Source: Phytoactinopolyspora endophytica
GTDB lineage: Bacteria > Actinomycetota > Actinomycetes > Jiangellales > Jiangellaceae
DNA length: 16,918 nt
NCBI RefSeq assembly: GCF_004138495.1
Contig: NZ_ML142863.1
Span: forward strand, 391-17,308
Direction of reading: 5' to 3'
A program made the translations under genes and the position numbers. Under the pieces are notes generated by a model. That model saw only the letters and a list, made by a program, of their open reading frames with translations. It ran no database searches and was not told the origin of the DNA. Below, one piece after another: positions 7,001-13,765 of the stretch; the first letter of the stretch is position 1; each line of letters begins with the position of its first letter.

Positions 7001-9034
7001 GTCCGCCCCAGACTCGTTGCCCCGCGGTGACGTCTCCGACACCACACGCCCCAACGCGTCATACGTGAACGTCGTCCGCCGCCCTTCCGGGCTCACCTCC
7101 GCCGTCCGGTTCCCCTCAGCGTCATACTCGAAGCTGGTGGTGCGGCCCTCCGGAGTCGTCTCGGTCTCCACCAGCCCGCTGGAGGTGTACGTATACGACG
7201 TGACACCGCCCTCCGGGTCAGTCTCGGTCAACACCCGATGCGCCGAGTCGTAGGTGTACTCGGTGACCATCCCCTCCGGCGACGTCTCCGTCAGCAAATC
7301 CCCATCGGCGGAGTACGTGAACTCCTCCGCCTCACCGTTCGCGTACCCGGTCCGGATCAGGTTGTCATCATCGTCATACGCATACCGCGTCACCCGGCCA
7401 TGCGGATCCGTCTCCGCGACCAGCCGCAACCGCTGATCATACGCATACGTCGTGACCTCGTTCTCTGGGGTTTCGGTCTCCAACAACACATTGCCCATGT
7501 ACACGTCGCGCGTGACACCACCGCGTGGGTCAGTCGTGTACGTCGTGGTCGTGTCGCCATCATCGACATACTCAAACGTCGTCGTCCCACCTGACGCATC
7601 AACACGTTCAACCACACGGCCTTCCGCGTCGTAGGTGGTCTGCATCACCGTGCTACCCAGCGCATCGGTGATCGAGGTCAAACGCCCCGCAGAGTCGTAC
7701 CCATATTCGGTGACGCCGCCGCGGGCGTCGGTGACCGACGTCAACAAATCACCGTCATACCCGTACGACACCGACTCGCCATCCGCCAGCGCGATCGACG
7801 ACACCACACCGTCCGCGTTATACGACAGGTCAAAATCACGCCCCGAGGCGTCACTCACCGAATCAAGGACCCCATCGGAATACGACAGCGACACCCCCTC
7901 ACCGGAGGAGTCCACCGAACTCTGCAGCCGGCCCTGATCATCAAAGGCCAGCACCTCATGAGCCTCGGTGACCAGCTCAAACCCGTCGGCGACGGCGCGA
8001 AGCTTCGAGGTGACACCCGGCGGCGTCACATACGAATCCCCCGCAGCCTCATACACCACCTCTTGGCCATCCTCGGCCACATATGTCACCGACGAGTCGC
8101 CGATCTCCAGATGCGCCGAATACGGTGACGACCAACCCTGCCCCGTCAAACCCGCCGCCCCATCATTGGAGTTGTACGAACGACTCAACGCCGCCGGCAC
8201 GCCAGGAGCCACAGACTGGGCATCAACCGAACTCTCCGTCAACGCCCCTGTCGCCGTGTTCACCCCGCCACGCAACCCATTCCACGCAGCAGTCCGACCC
8301 GTCGACGTCACACAAACACACGGCCCACGCGTCGCCTCATCAGCAAGCACAGGAAAGAGGATCGCCTCATGAGGGTCGCTATAAGCGAAGTCGCTTTGTT
8401 CGCCATCGAGAATATAGGCAACTGCGAGATAGTATTCGACGCCAGATTCCAGTGCCAGGCCGTCGTCGGCATATCTGCAATATTCGTTACCACCATAGTT
8501 GCTGAAATATCTGCGACTTTGATAGGTCCCGGGGTATCCCGGATCGATATCACTAATTCTTCCCTCATGCACCAACACGTCATCACTCGCACGGTACAGC
8601 CGAAGTATCTGGTCATCGACTGCGTACGGGTTGGCACCGTGAGTCCAGTCCTGCCAACCCCACGTCACACAACCCGGCACTGGTTCAGGAACGTATTCCC
8701 TTATCTCAGGTGGCGGTAATTCTTGTAGAGGTTCTACACTCTGCTCGTCAGCTGAGCGGAATTGCCCATTCTCGTCGCCGCGCTCATAGTGCATCGAGTT
8801 GGGATCATTGCGCTTCAATCCGACACCAGGTATGCGATCCTCGGCCGGAACCAGCTCCGGCGGCGACGGACGCTGCGCCAAACTGCTCACAACGCGTCCG
8901 GGACCGGACGCCACCCCGGCAGCAGTAGCCGTGGCCACATCGTCAGCGCCAGACGGCACAGAAAGTCCAGCCAGCAGCAGGCCGACAGCCACCAGAACGG
9001 ACAGAGCACGCGCAACAACGTTGAACCCCACCAC
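3749..9034 (-). CDS. Secreted Rhs/YD-repeat polymorphic toxin
   Basis: The product is 1761 aa. The GTG start at 9034 follows GAGGGGAG at about 5 nt. Residues 1-35 are a Sec signal peptide (one Arg, then the hydrophobic core ALSVLVAVGLLLAGLSV and a cut near SGA-DD). Residues 80-235 form a Cys-, Trp- and Tyr-rich domain I cannot name. About 245-300 (GGVNTATGALTES, ALSRSYNSN) is the DUF6531-type entry to an Rhs shell. Several dozen YD repeats (GxxTxYxYDxxGRL) fill about 370-1490. The Rhs core ends with LHLRARDYNPSPGRFITTDP and SPYAYVNNQPTTFTDPSG, with Asp1526 in DPSG. The remaining 235 residues are a linker with Gly/Ala-rich helices plus a toxin domain. The protein should be exported and wall-associated, like WapA of Bacillus, and deliver its tail to neighbouring cells. 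Imm8 follows by ATGA overlap. Toxic activity is inferred. Confidence 0.92.
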   Translation of the reverse strand: MVGFNVVARALSVLVAVGLLLAGLSVPSGADDVATATAAGVASGPGRVVSSLAQRPSPPELVPAEDRIPGVGLKRNDPNSMHYERGDENGQFRSADEQSVEPLQELPPPEIREYVPEPVPGCVTWGWQDWTHGANPYAVDDQILRLYRASDDVLVHEGRISDIDPGYPGTYQSRRYFSNYGGNEYCRYADDGLALESGVEYYLAVAYILDGEQSDFAYSDPHEAILFPVLADEATRGPCVCVTSTGRTAAWNGLRGGVNTATGALTESSVDAQSVAPGVPAALSRSYNSNDGAAGLTGQGWSSPYSAHLEIGDSSVTYVAEDGQEVVYEAAGDSYVTPPGVTSKLRAVADGFELVTEAHEVLAFDDQGRLQSSVDSSGEGVSLSYSDGVLDSVSDASGRDFDLSYNADGVVSSIALADGESVSYGYDGDLLTSVTDARGGVTEYGYDSAGRLTSITDALGSTVMQTTYDAEGRVVERVDASGGTTTFEYVDDGDTTTTYTTDPRGGVTRDVYMGNVLLETETPENEVTTYAYDQRLRLVAETDPHGRVTRYAYDDDDNLIRTGYANGEAEEFTYSADGDLLTETSPEGMVTEYTYDSAHRVLTETDPEGGVTSYTYTSSGLVETETTPEGRTTSFEYDAEGNRTAEVSPEGRRTTFTYDALGRVVSETSPRGNESGADPADYTTTFSYDATGNLVSTTDPLGNVTEYEYDAVGRRSAVEDALGRRTVNEYDPAGNLVTLTEPGGAVTTHEYDLAGNRVSSTGPEGGVTSWMYDADGRMVSRTSPRGNEDGADAAAFTWTYAYDGMGNLVSETDPQGRVTTYGYDERYRQTSVTDPAGRTTTSEYDGDGNLVGSSDALGNTTTTVYNGLGLPVEVSDPAGNTATTVYDGDGLTVSESTPMGHSTTYAYDDDGQQVSRTTPRGNADGATPADHTWTQEYDADGYLVSTTDPLGADTTATYDPRGLLLTATDQTDATTTHSYDALGRVTSVVGPDGAETTYSYTPAGEVETVTDANGGTVTYAYDDAHRQTSVVDPLGRTRTFGYDAEGNRTTEVTARGRESGDEARWTISTDYDERGLATEVTTGSAESSRSFTYDDAGQLTSFTDASGTTDLTYDDNGQLLTVARDGEQYTYTYGSRGEITSTTYPDGSTFDYEYNADAERVRSILPDDRRDEYDYDPDGNLTATRHAPAPGTISNRIWAERQAYDAAGRVASTSFGTSEGFPTRTIYERDPAGRPVTKTTGTSEGESYTYDDAGRLARACFFDDTAPEPCTDQASAHVGYAYDGVGNRLTEDRVGLDDPGSVTYNYDAANQLTSRGSTNYTYDADGNLTGDGTTTRVYDVFNQLIETDDGTKRAEITYDAQGNRAAVKTYRSGLGTTRTLSWDINAALPLLTTVDDVTGDSFYRYDPHGNPSAGVLDGEEAAIFTDALGSVIDVRTRTPGTTLWHGEYEPFGTLRDSSGTLSTSDVGLGFTGAYLDPSTDLLHLRARDYNPSPGRFITTDPATPDPGTQAVSPYAYVNNQPTTFTDPSGACFPFWEDWCSDAIADLVGTSQDEGAPSRGEFFGGIGLGLAQGAEESAYFLISGGGNPGFGEHTGWDGNYIAGQTPNTGWYPYSSALGELLFYGGTAAIPYGALNTALRAGIPHCPPGLVTTSPRFVPRSPSTADDWPVLSGITRDATKGKGNFGLGSGTASQAERVGQAWVGEGYTVASDGKTLVSADKLRQWRPPSYKPRLGKWQSNFESRMTPHGRWQTNGHLDITDLP
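5820..7060 (-). repeat. Higher-order repeat in the YD region (405-bp period)
   Basis: A characteristic insertion between YD repeats recurs four times: SPRGNESGADPADYTTTF, SPRGNEDGADAAAFTWTY, TPRGNADGATPADHTWTQ and ARGRESGDEARWTIST. The equivalent codons lie at 7015, 6673, 6268 and 5863, so the spacings are 342, 405 and 405 bp (114, 135 and 135 aa). The difference of 63 bp equals one 21-residue YD unit. The shell therefore grew by duplication of blocks of about six YD repeats, with one unit later gained or lost. Confidence 0.75.
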
Positions 9035-9075
9035 AGATCTCCCCTCGCCACCAAATCATCGGCACGTGGCAAGCG

Positions 9076-9105
9076 ATCATGCCAGACCGACATAACAGAC
9101 AGCAA
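9076..9105 (-). promoter_or_regulatory. Possible promoter of the Rhs toxin gene
   Basis: On the minus strand TTGCTG (9100-9105) is followed after 18 bp by CATGAT (9076-9081), 42 bp before the GTG start. The match to a housekeeping promoter is modest, so this is only a candidate. Confidence 0.2.
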
Positions 9106-9549
9106 GATCCAAATAACGCAACGTGACATATCTTGGGTCACAGTTCACCTTCTGGACAGATCAGCGCCCGGCAAGCCCTCAACGCCTCACAAACAGATGG
9201 CGTCCCTCTCAGCGAGGGCCCAATGAGCTGCGCATACAACTGCCGCCGAACCAGAGCACGCCACGCCAGGCGGTGCACGATCGCGCAGGTGGAGTGTTGA
9301 TCACCTCCAAGATCTCTCCAGGAACGGTTCCACTGAGACACGAAACACCACGCCCCCACATTCGGGGACCTTCAGACCAAACAGTGGTCAAACGATCAGA
9401 ATCCGAACGACAGGCCAGCTCGTCCCCTACGTGAGCAGACCTGCGCACACGCCATATGACCTGGAACTTCGCCTCTCAACGGATTATCGAGCGACATTGG
9501 GATCTGCCCTTAGACCCAGATCCGGCTCCTTGTGTGCCCGCGTGAGTCG

Positions 9550-9582
9550 CCGTCCGGGGAAGGATCGTGATGTCCCGGACGG
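9550..9582. repeat. Perfect 9-bp inverted repeat with 15-nt loop
   Basis: CCGTCCGGG (9550-9558) and CCCGGACGG (9574-9582) are exact reverse complements. There is no T-tract on either side. It could be a structured leader or an operator for the decayed nuclease gene that starts at 9716. Confidence 0.4.
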
Positions 9583-9694
9583 ACGCACCAGCCGGGCTGC
9601 GCTGCCGAGCTGTGTTCTATGGACGCGGACGGCGGCTTCATGCATGATGATCGGGTCCGCGCGTGTGGGTGTCAGAGGGGGCGCCGACGCGGAT

Positions 9695-9784
9695 ATGACA
9701 CAGGGTGGTGCCGACATGGTGGCGGTGGCGACGTACAACCTCGAGAATCTGTTCGCGCGACCGAAGGCGTTTGCACATGGCTGA
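9695..9784 (+). pseudogene. N-terminal stub of an endonuclease/exonuclease/phosphatase protein
   Basis: The ATG at 9716 has GGGTGG about 7 nt upstream. It opens MVAVATYNLENLFARPKAFA and stops at 9784. TYNLENLF is the first beta strand of the endonuclease/exonuclease/phosphatase fold, whose Asn binds the catalytic metal. The remaining 250 or more residues, including the HGD and SDH motifs, are missing, so only the first strand survives. A start at 9695 (MTQGGADMV...) is also possible. The stub joins directly to the HNH fragment in another frame. Confidence 0.5.
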
Positions 9785-9891
9785 ACCCCTCTATTCGCGA
9801 CCGTGTCCCCCACGCGCAGGAGAAGGTCGTCATCGCTAGGAGCGGCAACAAGTGCGCATATCCTGTCTGTGGCGTGGAATTCACGATCGAC
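9781..9891 (+). pseudogene. HNH-type nuclease fragment (first zinc knuckle only)
   Basis: Frame 1 reads LNPSIRDRVPHAQEKVVIAR and then SGNKCAYPVCGVEFTID. An 'ARSGNxCAxPxC' start is typical of a group of HNH endonucleases in which Cys-x4-Cys forms the first half of the zinc site. The second Cys pair and the His-Asn-His active site do not follow. Instead the same frame runs straight into the first strand of a DUF3800 protein. No start codon is evident. The fragment is 37 codons, so the call rests on one motif. Confidence 0.4.
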
Positions 9892-10675
9892 CCGAAGATC
9901 TTGATCTACGTGGATGAAGACGGGTGACCTTGGAGAGCCCAATAAGAAAGGCGCCAGCTCGTGCTTCGGCCTTGGATGTCTTGCTGTCAGTGTCGACGAC
10001 TGGCACGTTACGTTCGACGAGCTACGGCGGTTCCGACAGCGCATCTGCACGTCCTACAACGTTCCCGTGGATACAGAGATCAAAGCTAGCTCCCTGATAC
10101 GCGGCGCTGGCGATCTCCGGGCTATCCGGCTTGCCCCCGCTCAGCGTCAACTGGTCTTCAGGGCACATATGCGAATTCTAAGCAATCTGAACGTACATGC
10201 GTTCACGGTCGTCGTGGACAAGGAACGTACTGATTCCAGCGGAATCATGTGCCTGCTGGTGGCTTGAGAGACACTTCTTCAGCAGGTGGCGACGATTGGC
10301 GACGAACCGTACATGATTCTTCACGACGAGAGCAGCGAGAACGCTACGATCTGTAACCTTGCTCGAAGAGCGCAAGCGACGTGCCGTTTGGTAGATGACC
10401 CTGTGCCACGCGTTTCACATAGCTCGTACTTCATCCAGCTGGCCGACCTCATCGCATATTCTGGATGGCGTACATACAGACCACCCAGCGCAGCTGTGTC
10501 CGCCGTAGCGCCCGCCACTCTGTGGAATGAACCAGGCGATGCCAGGCTTCGCACTCCTCTTACAAGTAGCCGTCTGGCACCCGGCGTCATCATCTGCAAA
10601 GATAAGGCCCCTCAACTGCTAGTTGAGGGGCGGGAAGCACCGGACCCGACAATTGCCAGCCCGTCGCTTAGCTAG
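9892..10675 (+). pseudogene. DUF3800 protein gene, broken by a frameshift and an in-frame TGA
   Basis: The start reads PKILIYVDEDG in frame 1 up to a TGA at 9925-9927. Shifting by one base gives DLGEPNKKGASSCFGLGCLA, so the signature YVDESGDLG of DUF3800 is split by a one-base change. The second frame continues through VPVDTEIKASSLIRGAGDLR, FRAHMRILSNLNVHAFTVVV and DKERTDSSGIM. A TGA at 10265-10267 then replaces a Trp codon expected in the family (A-W-E-T-L-L). The same frame continues with EPYMILHDESSENATI, LVDDPVPRVSHSSYFIQLAD and LIAYSGWRTY to the stop at 10675. DUF3800 proteins have an RNase H-like fold and occur in mobile and defence regions; their substrate is unknown. Two lesions indicate a recent pseudogene. 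Confidence 0.7.
10607..10631 (+). terminator. Perfect 11-bp hairpin near the DUF3800 3' end
   Basis: GCCCCTCAACT (10607-10617) pairs exactly with AGTTGAGGGGC (10621-10631) around the loop GCT. It lies within the last 23 codons of the broken frame and 89 bp before the next start. There is no T-tract, but actinomycete terminators often lack one, so it may end transcription of the decayed unit. Confidence 0.5.
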
Positions 10676-10719
10676 AAGCATAGCTCGGGCAGTTTCGTCC
10701 AGCAACAGGCCGGGAGAGC

Positions 10720-10980
10720 ATGAGAGGCGACCGCGTGGAGATCGTCGTTGACGCCGGCGACACGACACGCACCTACGAGATCACAGCCACGCGGATCGGA
10801 CGACGGGTCGAGGTCACCATCGGTCGCGGCGTGGTGGAGGTCACCGAGGTCACCCGTTCGGGCACAGCCGTCCGGACGGCTCGTTTCATGGCGAGCCGTG
10901 TCCTTGCGCTCGTCGAGCATCCAGCTGTCGACCGGCTTCCCCGCAACGGCGACGACGACGGCCCCGACCCAGCGACATGA
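10720..10980 (+). CDS. Hypothetical 86-aa protein
   Basis: The ATG at 10720 follows GGGAGA at 4 nt. The product alternates hydrophobic and charged residues as in a small beta sheet (VEIVVDAGDTTRTYEITATR, then RRVEVTIGRGVVEVTEVTRS), followed by one helix (RFMASRVLALVEHP) and a disordered acidic tail (NGDDDGPDPAT). There is no signal peptide or catalytic motif. I cannot name the family, though the codon pattern is clearly that of a real high-GC gene. It lies 60 bp upstream of the short-chain dehydrogenase on the same strand, so the two may be co-transcribed. A long minus-strand frame over this region and the dehydrogenase is a high-GC artefact. Confidence 0.65.
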   Translation: MRGDRVEIVVDAGDTTRTYEITATRIGRRVEVTIGRGVVEVTEVTRSGTAVRTARFMASRVLALVEHPAVDRLPRNGDDDGPDPAT

Positions 10981-11040
10981 CGAGGTCACAGACCTTACCC
11001 TGGGGTTCCACGACAGACGCTTCGAAAGGACACCCCCGGG

Positions 11041-11808
11041 ATGGACATCAACGCCAACGTCGTCGCTCTGGTCACTGGAGGGGCCTCCGGGCTCGGACTG
11101 GCCACCGTCAAGCGGCTCGTGGCCGACGGCGCCAAGGCCGTCATCGTGGACCTCCCCTCCTCCAACGGCAAGGCCGTCGCCGACGAGCTCGGCGCAGACG
11201 TGCACTTCGCGCCGGCGGACGTGACCGACGAAGCACAGGTCGGGGCCGCACTCGACGTTGCCGAGGGCCTCGGTGACCTGCGCGTCGTCGTCAACTGTGC
11301 CGGCATCGGCACGGACGTCTTCCGGGTGGTCGGCAAGAAGGGTCCATTCCCCTACGACAAGTTCCGCCGCACCGTCGAGGTCAACCTCTTCGGCACGTTC
11401 AACGTGATCAGGCTTGCCGCGGAGCGCATGATTCCCATCGAGCCGGTCGGTGAGGAGCGCGGCGTCATCGTCAACACCGCCTCCGTCGCCGCCTTCGACG
11501 GCCAGATCGGTCAAGCCGCCTACTCGGCGTCCAAGGGCGGCATCGTCGGAATGACCCTCCCGATCGCCCGGGACCTCGCACAGCACCTGATCCGCGTCAC
11601 GACCATCGCCCCCGGAATCTTCCAGACACCGCTGATGGCCGGCCTGCCACAGGAGGCCCAGCAGTCGCTCGGGGAGCAAGTGCCGCATCCCAGCCGGCTC
11701 GGGCGTCCGGAAGAGTACGCGCAGCTGGTCGAGCACATCGTCACGAACCCGATGCTCAACGGTGAGACCATCCGCCTCGACGGCGCCATCCGCATGGCGC
11801 CTCGCTAG
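11041..11808 (+). CDS. Short-chain dehydrogenase/reductase, 3-hydroxyacyl-CoA dehydrogenase type 2-like
   Basis: The product is a 255-aa classical SDR with a single Rossmann domain. The cofactor loop is TGGASGLG (12-19). Asp37 at the end of strand 2 (VIVDLP) favours NAD(H) over NADP(H). NCAG is at 85-88 and the active-site tetrad is Asn115, Ser148 (NTASVAAF), Tyr161 and Lys165 (YSASK). The insertions ([12 protein letters not shown] and [15 protein letters not shown]) and the [13 protein letters not shown] loop are those of 3-hydroxyacyl-CoA dehydrogenase type II proteins (human HSD17B10 relatives). A likely reaction is oxidation of 3-hydroxyacyl-CoA in beta-oxidation in the cytoplasm; exact substrate unproven. 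It sits 60 bp after the 86-aa gene and 91 bp before the LLM oxidoreductase. The start has AAAGGA about 10 nt upstream. Confidence 0.92.
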   Translation: MDINANVVALVTGGASGLGLATVKRLVADGAKAVIVDLPSSNGKAVADELGADVHFAPADVTDEAQVGAALDVAEGLGDLRVVVNCAGIGTDVFRVVGKKGPFPYDKFRRTVEVNLFGTFNVIRLAAERMIPIEPVGEERGVIVNTASVAAFDGQIGQAAYSASKGGIVGMTLPIARDLAQHLIRVTTIAPGIFQTPLMAGLPQEAQQSLGEQVPHPSRLGRPEEYAQLVEHIVTNPMLNGETIRLDGAIRMAPR

Positions 11809-11899
11809 TGGGCAAACCCAAGAGACGGTCACGCAGTCGTCCGCAGCTCGGTGACATTCGACGGAAGCGTCGCACCTACATAGCAGCTAGGGTTCGGTC

Positions 11900-12928
11900 A
11901 TGGAACTGAGCACGATCCTGCCGCTGGCCAAGGACCCACACGCAACTGCCCGGGAGGTCGTCGCGCTGGAGAAGGCCGGGGTGAACACTGTCTTCCTACC
12001 CGAGGCCTACGGCTTCGACGCCGTGTCCATCCTCGGATATCTCGCCGCCCAGACGTCCACCATCCGGCTCGGCCCCGGAATCCTCCCCCTCTACTCGCGC
12101 ACTCCGGCGCTGATCGCCCAGACCGCGGCCGGCCTCGACGCGGTCTCTGGCGGACGCGCGGTCCTGGGTCTCGGCGCCTCCGGCCCGCAGGTCATCGAGG
12201 GATGGCACGGAATCCCATACTCGAAGCCGCTGGCTCGCACCCGCGAGGTGGTCGACATCTGCCGCCGCGTCTGGCGCCGGGAGACCCTCACGAACGACGG
12301 CCTGTACCAGCTGCCGCTGCCCGAAGACCAGGGAACCGGCCTGGGCAAACCACTGAAGTTCATCAATCGCCCCGTCCGTGAGCGGATCCCGATATTCCTG
12401 GCCGCACTGGGCGAGCGCAACGTCGAGCTGACCGCGGAGATCGCAGAGGGCTGGCTGCCGCTGTACTTTCTTCCCGAGCGTGCGGCGGAGACCTGGGGAA
12501 CCGCGCTCGACGCCGGTCGCTCCCGGCGAGATTCGGAGCTCGGCGAGCTGGAGATCGTCGCCGGTGGCATGCTCGCCATCGGCGACGACACCGACGGCCT
12601 CGCTGACCTAGCCCGCCCGACATTCGCCCTCTATATCGGTGGCATGGGCGCGCGCGGCAAGAACTTCTACAACGACCTCGCCCGGCGCTACGGCTACGAG
12701 CAGGAGGCGGAGCGGATCCAGGAGCTCTACCTGGCCGGGCACAGGTCCGAGGCAGAGGCGGCGGTCCCGGACGAGCTCATCCGGCTGACCAACCTGGTCG
12801 GCCCGGAGAGCTGGGTCACCGAACGCGTCGCCGCGTACCGCGAAGCGGGCGTGACGTCGCTGCACGTCACACCCGTCGGGCCTGACCCGCTGCGCAGCAT
12901 CGAACGGCTGAAAGAGCTCATCTCCTGA
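11900..12928 (+). CDS. LLM class F420-dependent oxidoreductase
   Basis: The product is 342 aa, the usual length for a single luciferase-like TIM barrel. Recognisable parts are MELSTILPLAKDPHATAREV (strand and helix 1), STIRLGPGILPLYSRTPALI (48-72 region), the loop GLGASGPQVIEGWHG (90-104), the AEGWLPLYFLPE segment and GGMGARGKNFYNDLARRYGY near residue 250. The last is typical of the actinobacterial F420-dependent group that includes M. tuberculosis Rv3520c-like proteins. The cofactor is inferred to be F420 rather than FMN from this group membership. The substrate is unknown. The C-terminus carries the usual GVTSLHVTPVGPDPLRSIER barrel-closing strand. An AGGG lies 8-9 nt before the ATG. It may belong to the same metabolic set as the preceding acyl-CoA-type SDR. 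Confidence 0.92.
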   Translation: MELSTILPLAKDPHATAREVVALEKAGVNTVFLPEAYGFDAVSILGYLAAQTSTIRLGPGILPLYSRTPALIAQTAAGLDAVSGGRAVLGLGASGPQVIEGWHGIPYSKPLARTREVVDICRRVWRRETLTNDGLYQLPLPEDQGTGLGKPLKFINRPVRERIPIFLAALGERNVELTAEIAEGWLPLYFLPERAAETWGTALDAGRSRRDSELGELEIVAGGMLAIGDDTDGLADLARPTFALYIGGMGARGKNFYNDLARRYGYEQEAERIQELYLAGHRSEAEAAVPDELIRLTNLVGPESWVTERVAAYREAGVTSLHVTPVGPDPLRSIERLKELIS

Positions 12929-13010
12929 CAGGGTTAGCTAGCCCGCCACGGTCCGCGTGCCGGGAAAGTCAGTTGCGCGACGCAGCCCGGCTCCGTTTAT
13001 CGTGACGCTG

Positions 13011-13029
13011 GCCCCGCCGTGGCCGGGGC
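13011..13029 (+). other. GC-rich hairpin between LLM and HAD genes
   Basis: GCCCCG (13011-13016) pairs with CGGGGC (13024-13029) around a 7-nt loop, 82 bp after the oxidoreductase stop and 45 bp before the HAD start. It could be a weak terminator or leader structure; in sequence this rich in GC it may also be chance. Confidence 0.25.
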
Positions 13030-13074
13030 TCTGCCCACAACGGACCCGTGGACTCGACGAAAGGCAGCTCATCG

Positions 13075-13761
13075 ATGAAGCAGAACCTGATCTTCGACGC
13101 CGACGACACGTTGTGGGAGAACAACGTCCTGTTCGAGAGGGCGGTCGAGGACTTCATCGACCACGTCGGGCATCCGACGCTGACCCGTGTCCAGGTCCGG
13201 GAGCGCCTGGAGGAGATCGAGCGGGTGAACGTGCGCAGCCACGGCTACGGCGTAGACAGCTTCGAGCGCAGCCTGACCGAGTGTCTGACTGTGCTGCGCG
13301 CCGACGTGCCCCTGGCAGATGGCGACCTGGTGGCGTTGCGGGCGATGTGCGAGCCGATCCGGGCCAACGTCATCGAGCTCATCGACGGCGTCATCGACAC
13401 TCTGCACGAGCTCGCATCACGGCACCAGCTCTTCCTGCTGACCAAGGGTGACCACGCACAGCAGGCCGCCAAGATCGAAGCCTCAGGGCTGGCCGACCTT
13501 TTCGCCGACCTCACCATCGTCCCGGAGAAGGAACCGGCCGTCTACACGCGATTCATCAGCGACCGTCAGCTGGCACCGGACGATACCTGGATGATCGGCA
13601 ACTCTCCGAAGTCCGACATCCGCCCTGCCCTGCAGGCCGGACTCGGCGCTGTGCTGGTGCCGCACCCGATGACCTGGTCACTGGAGCACGACGACGTGCC
13701 GCACACGCATGAGCGGTTCCGGGAGGTCTCGCCGTTCGCGGGTCTCACCATGCACTTCTAG
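13075..13761 (+). CDS. HAD-superfamily phosphatase
   Basis: From the ATG at 13075 the product is 228 aa and opens MKQNLIFDADDTLWENN, the usual start of this family; a GTG at 13048 would add nine poorly matching residues. HAD motifs are in order: motif I FDADDTLW with nucleophile Asp8 and Asp10, motif II LLTKGD with Thr123, motif III Lys152 in VPEKEP, and motif IV IGNSPKSD with Asp181. The helical cap lies between residues 15 and 100. The enzyme should hydrolyse a small phosphate ester or nucleotide with Mg in the cytoplasm; substrate cannot be told. Motif IV has Asn176 where many HAD proteins have Asp (GD), which is common in this subgroup. The gene ends 4 bp from the stop of the convergent kinase gene, with no terminator between. 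Confidence 0.9.
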   Translation: MKQNLIFDADDTLWENNVLFERAVEDFIDHVGHPTLTRVQVRERLEEIERVNVRSHGYGVDSFERSLTECLTVLRADVPLADGDLVALRAMCEPIRANVIELIDGVIDTLHELASRHQLFLLTKGDHAQQAAKIEASGLADLFADLTIVPEKEPAVYTRFISDRQLAPDDTWMIGNSPKSDIRPALQAGLGAVLVPHPMTWSLEHDDVPHTHERFREVSPFAGLTMHF

Positions 13762-13765
13762 TGGC

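Larger units (their letters stand above)
9035..9694. other. Long intergenic region between toxin and gene-fragment cluster
   Basis: No frame on either strand in these 660 bp resembles a known protein. Frames at 9123-9434 (plus) and 9138-9359 (minus) have no plausible start site or composition. The region contains the possible toxin promoter, a weak GC hairpin at 9352-9369 and the 9-bp perfect inverted repeat at 9550-9582. It separates two divergently oriented units and so probably carries their control sequences. Confidence 0.4.

Noticed and set aside
4952..7030. 692-aa plus-strand open frame opposite the Rhs gene
   Set aside because: It mirrors the regular YD codons of the minus-strand gene (repetitive V/R/G-rich sequence with no family signature), an expected artefact of a long repetitive high-GC gene.
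9340..9380. CRISPR-repeat-like GC hairpin (GTCCCCGAATGTGGGGGC on the minus strand)
   Set aside because: It resembles the stem of type I-E repeats, but there is a single copy, no spacers and no cas gene.
9123..9434. 103-aa plus-strand frame upstream of the toxin gene
   Set aside because: Composition is that of non-coding DNA, with no start signal and no similarity recalled.
10672..11832. 386-aa minus-strand open frame over the dehydrogenase gene
   Set aside because: The plus strand has full SDR motifs. The antisense product is a D/G/V-rich sequence typical of a shadow frame.
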